A DNA stretch of 64,000 nt from RGIG5612 sp045546255 (lineage in GTDB: Bacteria > Bacillota > Clostridia > Lachnospirales > Lachnospiraceae), in assembly GCA_045546255.1 (NCBI GenBank), contig JAZQCK010000071.1, positions 3,543 through 67,542 on the forward strand, read 5' to 3'. Made by a program: the position numbers and the translations under genes. Shown piece by piece: positions 41,335 to 50,392 of the stretch. Positions within the stretch are counted from its first letter, which is position 1. Each line of letters opens with the position of its first letter. The notes under the pieces were generated by a model that was given only the letters and a program-made list of their open reading frames with translations, did not search any database and was not told the DNA's origin.

Positions 41335-43704
41335 TTATTCTTCCGGAAATACGCCTGTCCAGTATTCCTTATTATAGATATCGGTAAAGCGGTACATCGC
41401 AAGGACATTGCCTTCCCCGACATCCATATTGGCGATCACAGGTTCTTCTGCTCCGACGACCCATGCATCACCTAAGACATACTGATCCAGGAAGTTGCCC
41501 TTATAGTCATAGAAGTCTGCCAGGAATTCAATCTTGTCTCCTTCCTTCACTGCATCAACAAGCGTTACATCCTCACCTGCTTCAAGGTCGACCGCTTCGC
41601 CCTCTGCTACAGATGCAAGAAGTTTACCAACGTTTGCAGATTCCTCTTCTGTTGTCAGTCTGACTCCGGCAATATAGCCATACGGCTGTTCTTCCGTAAA
41701 GTAAAGGATCAGATCTGCCGTCTGGTCATTATAAAGAACCGGCGCATGTCCTTTGATCACATATTTATCGCCGTCCACTGTCATCCCGTCATAGTAGTAA
41801 GACATGTAGTGGCCATCGATCGTAAGCCAGGTGCGGTCTGTTGTTCCGACCAGATTGCCCTTATCATCAAAGTTAAGGACATTGTCAGATCCCAGATCGA
41901 TCAGGCCTTCGCCGTCATCATAGAACATATTGAGATCAATACTGCTTACCAGATCCCACTGTTCTTCTGTCAGCTGGATGACCGGCTCGCCTTTGGAATT
42001 CTTCTTCCATTCCAACGCAGTCTCGTCAAACTGATTCTTAGCCAGATAATCAGAAATCTTATTCAGATCAATATTGCTGCGGAAGAAGCTGAAGTCAGAA
42101 GAACTATAATCAGAGGAAAAGCCTCCCATGTCTCCACCCAGCAATCCGCCGAGCATATCATAAATACTGGAAGAGGAATAACTGCTTCCACTGGAGTTGC
42201 CATTATAATAGCTGTCTCCATAGTCTCCGCTTCCAAAAATTCCATAAAGGGAGTTGAACGGGTTTCCGGAACCACCAGAGATATATTGTCCGGAAAGTTC
42301 TACCGCTGCATAAGTCTGTACACATCTGGTATATTCGGATGAGATACCGATCTTGTTATAGATGGACTCCACATTTTTTACATATCTCGAGTTTGTATAC
42401 GGGAAATAAATGGATAATCCATAAGAGCTTGACATGTCGCGCGTGGTGTTATTGTATTTCACAGCACTGCGCACTGCATCTGCCAGTTTTTTTCCGTCAT
42501 CGGTTCCGAGGCGTTCTGCAAAATCAACCAGATCCACCTGATCCACGCCGACAGACTCTCCAAAGCTCCTTGCACGCCCTCTCGCCTGAGAGACATTTTT
42601 ATAACTTCCGCTGGAACTGTCACTCTCGATCATGGCTGTCGTTGAAGATGCAAATGCTTCCAGCTTATCCGGAACCGTATAGGAAAGCTCCGCCAGATCC
42701 ACAACCGACTGTGTTCCTGCCCAGCCTTGTCCTGCCTGTGAAGAATAGCTGATAAAGTCATCTACGATCGTCTTTCCAAGCTCAACCGTGGAAATCGAAG
42801 TGTTATTACTCAGCTGCTTCAGCCAGTTCGTATAATACCAGCCATATCCGGATTCCGTTTCTTCTGATCCGATCAGATAATCGGAATAATCACTGATCGC
42901 AAGTCCCGTCTCAACGGTTGCCATCAGGCAGGCATCAAAACCGACAAAGTCGAAAGCCACGCCGCCATCTTTCAAAGCGGTGCGGATTCCTGCCAGATCC
43001 ATCGGTCCGTTATAAGCAAATTTTTCATCAGATCCATAGCCAGTCACAGAGCCACCGCCATGATCCCAAAGGATCAGCATGTTACGGTTGGCCGGGAAAT
43101 TGACATTGCAGTATCTGATAAACTCAGACAAGGTCGCCGGGTCTGTCATGCTCTTATTTCCGGCATTCTTCTCAAGAAGATATAAGCTGTTCCCTTTTAT
43201 CTGATAGATTTGGTTTACACTGCTGCTCATCTGACGGTTCTGCCACTGTGTCGTGCCGCCTGTGTAGATGATCAGGTTCACATTATCACCCACACCGCCA
43301 TTCAGCATCTCCTTAATATCCATCGTTGCAGCACCGCCGCCGGACTCCAGATCCGATCCGCAGATATAGACCATAAGGGTGACGATATCTTCACCGCCTC
43401 CTAAAATCTCGGTTCTCTTTTCCGGAACACCCGATGCCACCGAAGTATCGAGGCTTCCACTATTCGATGTGCCGGAACCTGTGTAGTAATTGCTTGTAAA
43501 ATGAGCAATACTGCTTTCCGGATCAGTGAAGGAATAACCGCCATTTGAAGTGACGCTCGTGCCGCCTCCATCTCCTCGTCCGCCACAGCCTTTTCCGACG
43601 CAGCTGAATAAAAGCACGATCACAATGATGACCACGATTGCGATCAAGATCAACCTGATCTTGGAGTTACCCATTTTTCGATTATTGTTATTATTCTCAT
43701 TCAT
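41335..43704 (-). CDS. Clostripain-family (C11) cysteine peptidase, membrane-anchored
   Basis: A 789-residue secreted or anchored peptidase. A hydrophobic segment near residues 14-35 ends in LLFSC, which could be a membrane anchor or a lipobox-like site. The C11 domain (about 105-470) has the catalytic His in LWDHGGGS and Cys in GFDACLMAT. The C-terminal 300 residues include a Gly/Ser/Tyr-rich linker (about 495-550) and a beta-rich part. Arg-specific cleavage is typical of clostripain but is not proven here. A 58-aa basic protein is encoded just upstream. Confidence 0.9.
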   Translation of the reverse strand: MNENNNNNRKMGNSKIRLILIAIVVIIVIVLLFSCVGKGCGGRGDGGGTSVTSNGGYSFTDPESSIAHFTSNYYTGSGTSNSGSLDTSVASGVPEKRTEILGGGEDIVTLMVYICGSDLESGGGAATMDIKEMLNGGVGDNVNLIIYTGGTTQWQNRQMSSSVNQIYQIKGNSLYLLEKNAGNKSMTDPATLSEFIRYCNVNFPANRNMLILWDHGGGSVTGYGSDEKFAYNGPMDLAGIRTALKDGGVAFDFVGFDACLMATVETGLAISDYSDYLIGSEETESGYGWYYTNWLKQLSNNTSISTVELGKTIVDDFISYSSQAGQGWAGTQSVVDLAELSYTVPDKLEAFASSTTAMIESDSSSGSYKNVSQARGRARSFGESVGVDQVDLVDFAERLGTDDGKKLADAVRSAVKYNNTTRDMSSSYGLSIYFPYTNSRYVKNVESIYNKIGISSEYTRCVQTYAAVELSGQYISGGSGNPFNSLYGIFGSGDYGDSYYNGNSSGSSYSSSSIYDMLGGLLGGDMGGFSSDYSSSDFSFFRSNIDLNKISDYLAKNQFDETALEWKKNSKGEPVIQLTEEQWDLVSSIDLNMFYDDGEGLIDLGSDNVLNFDDKGNLVGTTDRTWLTIDGHYMSYYYDGMTVDGDKYVIKGHAPVLYNDQTADLILYFTEEQPYGYIAGVRLTTEEESANVGKLLASVAEGEAVDLEAGEDVTLVDAVKEGDKIEFLADFYDYKGNFLDQYVLGDAWVVGAEEPVIANMDVGEGNVLAMYRFTDIYNKEYWTGVFPEE

Positions 43705-43734
43705 ATTGCTTACCTGCTGTTAGTCTGATCAACC

Positions 43735-43911
43735 TTATTTTTTCCTGCCGAACAATCCGCCCAAAAAACCTTTCACAGCTTTATCAGCCACCTTATCTGA
43801 TTTTTGAACATTTCTGTTTGACACCGTTTTTCCAAGTCCGTTTCCGCTTCGCTTAACGCCTCCGCCTCCACTTACGACTCTTTTTTCTCTACCAATTGGT
43901 CTGTTCTCCAT
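43735..43911 (-). CDS. Small basic glycine-rich protein upstream of the C11 peptidase
   Basis: A 58-residue protein beginning MENRPIGREKRVVSGGGGVK and ending GFLGGLFGRKK, with many Lys and Arg. AGAGG stands 7 nt before the ATG, and the gene ends 30 nt before the peptidase gene, in the same direction. The N-terminal NRPxGREK...GGxxVKR pattern resembles, from memory, the basic N-terminal tract of some secreted Clostridial proteins; I cannot verify this here. It may be a targeting module, inhibitor or substrate of the peptidase. Confidence 0.7.
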   Translation of the reverse strand: MENRPIGREKRVVSGGGGVKRSGNGLGKTVSNRNVQKSDKVADKAVKGFLGGLFGRKK

Positions 43912-43938
43912 ATTGCTACCTCTTTCACTTCTAAAGTA

Positions 43939-43952
43939 ACAGGCGCGCCTGT
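43939..43952. promoter_or_regulatory. GC-rich perfect palindrome upstream of the C11 operon
   Basis: ACAGGCGCGCCTGT is a 14-base perfect palindrome in otherwise A/T-rich sequence, 27 nt before the small basic protein gene. It could be an operator. Confidence 0.45.
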
Positions 43953-44115
43953 CAGCTATTATTTATTTTCATTCAATAGTACTTCTGTAGAAATTATTAT
44001 CTCATAAAAGCATTTCACTTTCACCAATTATTTGCTATCTGCATTTCAGATTCTTTCTTTTTTTTAACCGCATTCTGTGATAAGGTTATAGCGATTTCAC
44101 GACAGGAGAAAAACC

Positions 44116-45015
44116 ATGTTTCTTGCAAATAACTGGAAAGACTACGAAGTAATCGACTCCTCCTCCGGAGAAAAGCTGGAACGCTGGGGAGACTATATCC
44201 TTTTAAGACCGGATCCGCAGGTGATCTGGAATACAAAAAAAGCTGCGCCGGAATGGAAAAAGCTGAATGCTCATTATCACCGTTCTAGTAAAGGCGGCGG
44301 CGAATGGGAATTTTTTGATCTGCCAAAGCAGTGGCAGATCCACTATACCCTCCCGCTGAAAAAGTCTGACGCAGTTTTGACTTTCAACCTGAAACCGTTC
44401 AGTTTCAAACATACCGGGCTATTTCCGGAACAGGCAGCAAACTGGGACTGGTTCTCTGCTTTGATTGAAGAAGAGACGAAAAAAAGAACCGTTAAAGTAT
44501 TAAATCTCTTTGCCTATACCGGAGGTGCAACAATTGCCGCGGCAAAAGCCGGAGCACATGTTACACATGTAGATGCTTCAAAGGGCATGGTTCAATGGGC
44601 CAAAGAAAATGCCAAGGATTCCGGCGTTCCGGAAGAAAATACCAGGTGGCTGGTGGATGACTGCAAGAAATTCGTCGAGCGGGAGATTCGCCGTGAAAAC
44701 CAATACGATGCGATCATCATGGATCCGCCATCTTACGGCAGAGGACCGAAAGGTGAGATTTGGAAGATGGAAGACAGTATTTTTGAACTGCTCCATTTAT
44801 GCAGCCAGATCCTGAAAAAAGATGCTCTCTTCTTTTTACTGAATTCCTATACAACCGGTTTACAGCCGGCGGTGTTGAAATACCTCTTAGATGCAGTCAT
44901 TAAGCCCGGACGTGGCGGAACTGTAGAAGCAGATGAGGTAGGTCTTCCAGTTACAGCGAGCGGCTCCATCCTTCCTTGTGGCGCAGCCGGCAGATGGTTT
45001 AGGAGGAATTCCTGA
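44116..45015 (+). CDS. Class I SAM-dependent methyltransferase (RlmI/RlmK-like)
   Basis: A 299-residue methyltransferase. LNLFAYTGGATIAAAKAGAHV (about 135-155) is the SAM-binding motif I, VDASKGMV gives the acidic ribose-binding residue, and MDPPSYGRGPKGE is the catalytic DPPS motif of the COG1092 group that modifies rRNA cytosines. There is no PUA domain. A weak promoter TTAACC-17-TATAGC lies just upstream, with AGGAG near the ATG. Confidence 0.85.
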   Translation: MFLANNWKDYEVIDSSSGEKLERWGDYILLRPDPQVIWNTKKAAPEWKKLNAHYHRSSKGGGEWEFFDLPKQWQIHYTLPLKKSDAVLTFNLKPFSFKHTGLFPEQAANWDWFSALIEEETKKRTVKVLNLFAYTGGATIAAAKAGAHVTHVDASKGMVQWAKENAKDSGVPEENTRWLVDDCKKFVEREIRRENQYDAIIMDPPSYGRGPKGEIWKMEDSIFELLHLCSQILKKDALFFLLNSYTTGLQPAVLKYLLDAVIKPGRGGTVEADEVGLPVTASGSILPCGAAGRWFRRNS

Positions 45016-45130
45016 TTTTCTTGTTTCGCCTCTAATAAAGCCAGTTGCTCACAAGAAATGATTCGAATTTTCTTGAATGTACTAGGCTTCATACTGCAGC
45101 CAACAAGAAAACAGCTATTTTAAATATAAT

Positions 45131-45162
45131 AAAGGGTATAATTCGATAGAATTATACCCTTT
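45131..45162. terminator. Bidirectional terminator between the methyltransferase and putP
   Basis: A 14-bp perfect stem AAAGGGTATAATTC / GAATTATACCCTTT with loop GATA and T-runs on the plus strand. The 257-base gap around it (45016-45272) holds only repeats of CAAGAAA/TTTCTTG and no gene. Confidence 0.9.
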
Positions 45163-45272
45163 TTCTTGTGAGTTATTGACGTTTTCAGTACCAAGACAAG
45201 AAAATCTTACATGTTATTGTTTTTTGATACAGATTTTGTATTTCAGCGGCACTTTTGCTTATCCTGTAAGCT

Positions 45273-46820
45273 TTATGCCTCAGCTACATTCTTATTCTTC
45301 ACATCTTCAAACTCCTGGATCATCTCCGGCGTTGCAGGTTTTCCGGCTTTCGTTCCGATGACCACTGCAATGAGTCCGACAATGAAGCCGACAACCAGAG
45401 AGTAAAGACCAGTTGCCTCGCCGATCGTCTGACCACTGATAATCGGAATATAATCCCAGATAATGACCGTCAGTGCACCTGCAATGATACCGCTTAAGGC
45501 ACCGGCTCTGTTCGTCTTCTTCCAGAAGAGCGATAAGACAACGACCGGTCCGAAGGCGGAACCGAAACCTGCCCATGCATCACTGACCAGTGTCATAATG
45601 GAGCTGTTCGGATCCCAGGCAATAAAGAATGCGATCGCAGCTACCACAATAACGACGATACGGGAAAGCCAAAGGACTTTTTTGTCATTCGGATTCTTCC
45701 CTTTCTTAATCACATCCGCATAAATATCTTTTGAAACAGCGGATGCTGTGACCAGCAGCTGTGAATCCGCAGTTGACATGATCGCTGCAAGGATTGCACA
45801 AAGCAGGATACCTGCAATGAAAGGAAGCGCGAACTGATTCGTAAACAGTTCTTTCACAACCATAATAACAACGTTCTCTTTATCTTCTAATACGCCAACT
45901 TTCGGAAAGAGATAGACTCTTGCAAGGATTGCCAATACAGAAACCATTGTAAGGGAGATCACATTCCAAACGTTTGCGATCACCTTTGACTTATTCAATT
46001 CTTTCTCAGATTTGATTGCCATAAAGCGGACCAGGATGTGCGGCATACCGCAGTATCCAAGGCCCCATGCAAGTCCCGAGATGATCGTTACTACGCTCAC
46101 AGAACCGGAGCCGGAAGTAAACGGATTCAGGAAGTTCTCTGCTCCACCTTCTACGCCGGAAGCAGTTAACGTAGACATGACTGTACCCGGTTCGATCACA
46201 GTTAACAAGATGATTGGAACCGCAAGGACCATGGCAAGCATCAGCATGCCCTGAATAAAGTCCGTCGTACAGACCGCCATAAATCCACCCAGATACGTAT
46301 AGGCAAGAATAACGACCGTTCCGATCAGCAGTGCGATCCGGTATTCGATTCCAAAAACAACATTAAATAATTTTGCACCTGCAGAAAGTGCAGAAGCAGT
46401 ATAGACTAAGAAGAAGATAACAATAACAATAGAAGAAACAAGAAGCAAGACCTTCTTTTCGTCGTGGAACCGGTTGCTGAAATACTCCGGAAGCGTCATG
46501 GAGTTGTTTGCGCGGATCGTATATCTTCTTAAACGACCTGCAACGATCATCCAGTTCGCAAAGGTTCCAAGGAGCAGTCCTAAAGAGACCCAGATTTCTC
46601 CGGTACCAAGAAGATAAATAGAACCCGGAAGTCCCATCAAGAGCCATCCGCTCATGTCGGAAGCCTGCGCACTCATTGCACCGACCCAGCCTCCAAGGCC
46701 ACGGCTTCCCAGGAAATAGTCATCCGCATTATTTGTCCTCTTGGAATAGAATGCTCCGATGACAACCATAAGCGCAATGTAGATCACAAATGCGACTACG
46801 ATCCAAACCGTATTATTCAT
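45273..46820 (-). CDS. putP: Sodium/proline symporter PutP
   Basis: A 515-residue SSS-family symporter with about 13 spans. N-terminal MSAQASDMSGWLLMGLPGS (about 50-68) is the family Na+-binding region, and ADSQLLVTASAVSKDI in the second half is diagnostic of PutP. It imports proline with sodium. It follows the DUF1846 gene by 17 nt and so shares its promoter. Confidence 0.93.
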   Translation of the reverse strand: MNNTVWIVVAFVIYIALMVVIGAFYSKRTNNADDYFLGSRGLGGWVGAMSAQASDMSGWLLMGLPGSIYLLGTGEIWVSLGLLLGTFANWMIVAGRLRRYTIRANNSMTLPEYFSNRFHDEKKVLLLVSSIVIVIFFLVYTASALSAGAKLFNVVFGIEYRIALLIGTVVILAYTYLGGFMAVCTTDFIQGMLMLAMVLAVPIILLTVIEPGTVMSTLTASGVEGGAENFLNPFTSGSGSVSVVTIISGLAWGLGYCGMPHILVRFMAIKSEKELNKSKVIANVWNVISLTMVSVLAILARVYLFPKVGVLEDKENVVIMVVKELFTNQFALPFIAGILLCAILAAIMSTADSQLLVTASAVSKDIYADVIKKGKNPNDKKVLWLSRIVVIVVAAIAFFIAWDPNSSIMTLVSDAWAGFGSAFGPVVVLSLFWKKTNRAGALSGIIAGALTVIIWDYIPIISGQTIGEATGLYSLVVGFIVGLIAVVIGTKAGKPATPEMIQEFEDVKNKNVAEA

Positions 46821-46837
46821 TGTTTCTATCTCTCTTT

Positions 46838-48304
46838 CTATATATCCTTCGGCTCATAGGTAAGCTCACAGCCGAGTCTTCTGATCGTTCTCCTGTCAAT
46901 GGCGGAAAGTCTGGCCGTTGTATGGACCGGACATCCTTTGATCTTTGGTAGTTGCGCCATCGCATATCCTGCTCTTGCATCCGATGCAGATGCGATGGAT
47001 AAAGCAATCAAAACTTCGTCCGGATGGAGTCTTGGGTTCCTACTTCCAAGATACTGCGTCTTCAGCGTCTGAATCGGCGCGATCGACTCCGGAGAAAGGA
47101 TTTTAATCTCATCTTCCACTCCAGCCAGATATTTCAGTGCATTGATCAAACATGCAGCCGTTGGGCCAAGCAGATCTCCCGTTTTACCGGTGATCACTGT
47201 CCCATCATTCAGTTCAATTGCCGTAGCGACATCTCCCGTTTCTTGTTCACGCTCTCTTGCCGCTTTTACGACCTTGCGGTCATTCACATCCAGTTCCAGC
47301 TGACTCATCAGCACTTTGATCTTATTGACTTCCTCAAGGTCCTTCTTTCCTTCCGCCACTCCTGCAAGTGCTTTAAAGTAACGACAGATAATTTCCTGTT
47401 TGGAAGCTTCACGGCAAACTTCATCATCAATAATGCAGTTGCCTGCCATATTCACACCCATATCTGTCGGTGAAGCATACGGGCTCTTTCCGTAGATTGT
47501 TTCAAACATGGCATTCAGCACAGGGAAAATCTCAACATCCCGGTTATAATTGACCGTTGTTTCCCCATATGCTTTTAAATGGAACGGATCGATCATGTTG
47601 ATATCATTGAGATCCGCTGTTGCTGCTTCATATGCCAGGTTTACCGGATGATCCAATGACAAATTCCAGATTGGGAAGGTCTCGAATTTTGCATATCCGG
47701 CATTCAGTCCTCTCTTATGCTCATGGTACAGCTGGGAAAGGCAGGTGCTCATTTTTCCGGAGCCCGGTCCCGGAGCGGTGACGACAATGAGCGGTCTGCT
47801 CGTTTCGATATAATCATTTTTTCCGTATCCGTCATCACTTAACACCAGTTCCATGTTGGCCGGATAACCAGGGATCAAATAATGATGATAGACTTTCAGA
47901 TCGTTTTTAATCAGCCGTTTTTCAAAATTGGAAATTCCGTGCTGGCCGGCATATTTCGTAATGACGACACTGCTGACAAATAAACCTTTATTCCGGTACT
48001 CCTCGATCAAACGGAGCACGTCATTATCATATGTTATACCAAGATCTTCTCTGACCTTATTATGTTCAATATCTTCTGCGCTGACGACCATGACCATTTC
48101 TGCCTGATCTGCCATCGTAAGAAGCATTTGAAGTTTACTGTCCTGCTCAAAGCCAGGAAGCACGCGGCTTGCATGCATATCGTCATATAGTTTTCCGCCA
48201 AACTCCAGATAGAGTTTATTATCGAATTGAGCGATCCTTTCGCGGATATGCTCTGATTGCATTTTCAAGTACTTGTCATTATCAAATCCGATTTTTTTCT
48301 GCAT
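46838..48304 (-). CDS. DUF1846 family protein
   Basis: A 488-residue protein of the DUF1846 family, found in anaerobic Firmicutes. The start is the ATG of MQKKIGFDNDKYL, seven bases after AGAGAGG; an earlier ATG has no ribosome site. PGPGSGKMSTCLSQLYHE resembles a P-loop. The rest is conserved over its length, but the biochemical role is not established. It is first in an operon with putP. Confidence 0.9.
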   Translation of the reverse strand: MQKKIGFDNDKYLKMQSEHIRERIAQFDNKLYLEFGGKLYDDMHASRVLPGFEQDSKLQMLLTMADQAEMVMVVSAEDIEHNKVREDLGITYDNDVLRLIEEYRNKGLFVSSVVITKYAGQHGISNFEKRLIKNDLKVYHHYLIPGYPANMELVLSDDGYGKNDYIETSRPLIVVTAPGPGSGKMSTCLSQLYHEHKRGLNAGYAKFETFPIWNLSLDHPVNLAYEAATADLNDINMIDPFHLKAYGETTVNYNRDVEIFPVLNAMFETIYGKSPYASPTDMGVNMAGNCIIDDEVCREASKQEIICRYFKALAGVAEGKKDLEEVNKIKVLMSQLELDVNDRKVVKAAREREQETGDVATAIELNDGTVITGKTGDLLGPTAACLINALKYLAGVEDEIKILSPESIAPIQTLKTQYLGSRNPRLHPDEVLIALSIASASDARAGYAMAQLPKIKGCPVHTTARLSAIDRRTIRRLGCELTYEPKDI

Positions 48305-48353
48305 GTCTTTGCCTCTCTGCTGTATTAAAGTATTCAAGAATTACTAAAGTAAA

Positions 48354-48382
48354 ATAATAACAAAAAACCACTTGTCTTACAA
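48354..48382 (-). promoter_or_regulatory. Promoter of the DUF1846-putP operon
   Basis: TTGTAA (48382-48377), a 17-nt spacer, and TATTAT (48359-48354) on the minus strand. Confidence 0.7.
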
Positions 48383-48396
48383 TACTTATTTTAAAA

Positions 48397-48423
48397 GAAG
48401 GGGCCGTCCAAGACGGTCCCTTC
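48397..48423 (-). terminator. Terminator of the iorA operon
   Basis: GAAGGGGCCGTC / GACGGTCCCTTC with a 3-nt loop and one G-T pair, followed on the minus strand by TTTTAAAATAAG, 63 nt after buk2. Confidence 0.85.
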
Positions 48424-48485
48424 TCAATTGATTATACGGAAAATTAGGTTGTGAGTCTTCTGGTATGGCTCTGCGTTTTAGCGCA

Positions 48486-49598
48486 TTAGTCTTCCGGTTC
48501 AAAATCGAACTTGGTCCATACCGGCTCTCCGGTATACTCAAGGAGTTCTTCTTCGCCGTTTAATGCACGGATCGCACCGCTTGCTAAAGCTTCCATTTCA
48601 AAATCGCCTGCCATAACGATGATCTCGCCGATCCATCCTGCATATTTTCTAACGTTCTCAATGAAGTCTTTGTCATTGGAAACACCACCGGTCATAACGA
48701 TGCCGTCCACTTTTCCTTCCAGAACACATGCATAAGAGCCGATATATTTTGCAAGGTTATAAGCAAATGCTCTGTAGATCAGCTCTGCCCATTGGTCGCC
48801 ATTTGCGATGCGGTCTTTGATCTCAAGCATGTTATCTGTTCCGACAAGTCCTAAGAGACCGCCGGTCTTGGAAACTTTTGCCTTCATCTCATCCAGAGTG
48901 TATTTTCCGGAATAGCACATTTTGATAACCGGAAGAAGCGGAACATATCCGGAACGGTTCGGGGAGATCGGTCCGTCGCCGTTAAGAACATCGTTTCCGT
49001 CAACGATCTTGCCCTGCTTGTGAGCTGCAATACTTAATCCGCCGCCAACGTGGCAAACGATGAAGTTGCACTCATCATATTTCTTTCCAAGCTGAGCTGC
49101 TGCACGAAGAGCCACTTCTTTCTGGTTCAGAACGTGGATGTGGGACTCTCTGTGGATTCCCTTGATACCGGAAATTCTGGAGACATCATCAAATTCATCT
49201 GCATCTGGCGGATTTACCAGATATGCCGGTTTTCCTGTCTCTACAGCAAAGGCATTGATGATCTGCGCACCAAGGATTGCCGGATGCTCCATCAGTCTTC
49301 CTGATGAGCAATCGTCCAGGATTTTTGCATTTACAGGGAAGATACCTGTTGTTGTGGATTCAAGTCCTCCGGAGTATGCTGCAAACGCATCCATATCTTT
49401 GATATCGATATTGTTGTTTTTCAGCTCTTCCATGATCGTTTCAACTCTGTATGGAAGCTGATCAGATACTCTTGCAAAGGTTTTTAATTTTTCTGTGTCG
49501 TGCTGTACGTTTGCCTTAAAGAGTCTTTCTTCTCCATCAAATACAGCGAGCTTTGTGCTGGTAGAACCAGGACTTAAGGTAAAGATTTTATATCCCAT
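48486..49598 (-). CDS. Butyrate kinase-like protein (paralogue 2, divergent)
   Basis: A 370-residue protein of the butyrate kinase family and the last gene of the iorA operon. It departs from its two paralogues at three places that hold conserved residues. SPGSTSTK (9-16) has Ser for the Asn of NPGSTSTK. AYSGG (74-78) has Ser for the Arg of GRGG. GTDNMLEI has no Arg where the others have GTNDAREV. The Arg of SPNRSG is kept, as are the glycine-rich VCHVGGGLSIAAH and NPPDADEF. Overall length is normal, so it is not a truncated pseudogene. It may have a changed substrate, low activity or a non-enzymatic role. Confidence 0.85.
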   Translation of the reverse strand: MGYKIFTLSPGSTSTKLAVFDGEERLFKANVQHDTEKLKTFARVSDQLPYRVETIMEELKNNNIDIKDMDAFAAYSGGLESTTTGIFPVNAKILDDCSSGRLMEHPAILGAQIINAFAVETGKPAYLVNPPDADEFDDVSRISGIKGIHRESHIHVLNQKEVALRAAAQLGKKYDECNFIVCHVGGGLSIAAHKQGKIVDGNDVLNGDGPISPNRSGYVPLLPVIKMCYSGKYTLDEMKAKVSKTGGLLGLVGTDNMLEIKDRIANGDQWAELIYRAFAYNLAKYIGSYACVLEGKVDGIVMTGGVSNDKDFIENVRKYAGWIGEIIVMAGDFEMEALASGAIRALNGEEELLEYTGEPVWTKFDFEPED

Positions 49599-49704
49599 GT
49601 TAACCTCTCATTACTTTCAACTAAACACTAAAGTTACCTGTGCTATTCGGCTTACTCTTTTTTCGAAACAGCCTGAACAACACTATCAGGAAAAGCTTCC
49701 GGAA

Positions 49705-50385
49705 TCAGATAAAGAATTCCGGATACTTTTTCTTCATTTCATTTCCGTAGCGGCCTACGGAGTCGATGTGATGATTGATCACATCACGTGCGGCTTTTGC
49801 ATCCCGCTTTTCAATCGCTTCGATGATCTGCTCATGCTCTTTTGGAAGATCCCCAATTCGTTCTAAGGTTCCGACCTCCATGTTTCTCCATCTCCGAACA
49901 TGCATAAATGCATCTTCATAAAGATTTGGAAGGTGGGGTCTTCCAACCGCTGCAAGAAGCAGATTATGAAATTCATCATCCAGCTTATAAAAGGCGTTCG
50001 GATCTGCTTTGTAATCTTTGATCGCCTTTTGCTTTTCCAGACAATCCTTCAGGCTTTTGATCAGTTTGGAATTGTCCTCTTTTTCAATGATCCTCCGGAC
50101 AGTTTCCTGTTCAATGGCTTCACGAAGATAAAGAACATCATTGATAAACTCCAGATCAATGAGCGACACGAAGGTTCCTCTCTGCGGAAACACATCCACG
50201 AAGCCGCGTTCCTTTAAAATGGCAAGTGCGCCTCGGACCGTGTGTCTGGTCGTATCATAAGCTGCGCAAAGATCACCCTCGCTGATCAATTCGCCGGGCA
50301 TGTATTTCAGACTTTCAATTTTTTTCAGCAGATCATTCACGATTTTTTCACTCGTTATGACCTTCCTGCTTCTTTGCATATTCAT
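49705..50385 (-). CDS. GntR family regulator, FCD subfamily
   Basis: A 226-residue regulator. The winged helix is at about 10-75 (ISEGDLCAAYDTTRHTVRGA, with the wing RGTFVSL). The all-helical FCD domain follows, with metal-type ligands in DDEFHNLL, EHEQIIEAI and NHHIDSVGR. FCD regulators sense organic acids. It is encoded inside the operon it probably controls, and two GTNNAC sites lie at the iorA promoter. A CCGGAAT/ATTCCGG hairpin overlaps its stop codon and could reduce readthrough into buk2. Confidence 0.93.
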   Translation of the reverse strand: MNMQRSRKVITSEKIVNDLLKKIESLKYMPGELISEGDLCAAYDTTRHTVRGALAILKERGFVDVFPQRGTFVSLIDLEFINDVLYLREAIEQETVRRIIEKEDNSKLIKSLKDCLEKQKAIKDYKADPNAFYKLDDEFHNLLLAAVGRPHLPNLYEDAFMHVRRWRNMEVGTLERIGDLPKEHEQIIEAIEKRDAKAARDVINHHIDSVGRYGNEMKKKYPEFFI

Positions 50386-50392
50386 GGCTTTC

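Noticed and set aside
44021..44236. Minus-strand frame before the methyltransferase gene
   Set aside because: It overlaps the methyltransferase start and its promoter and has no ribosome site.
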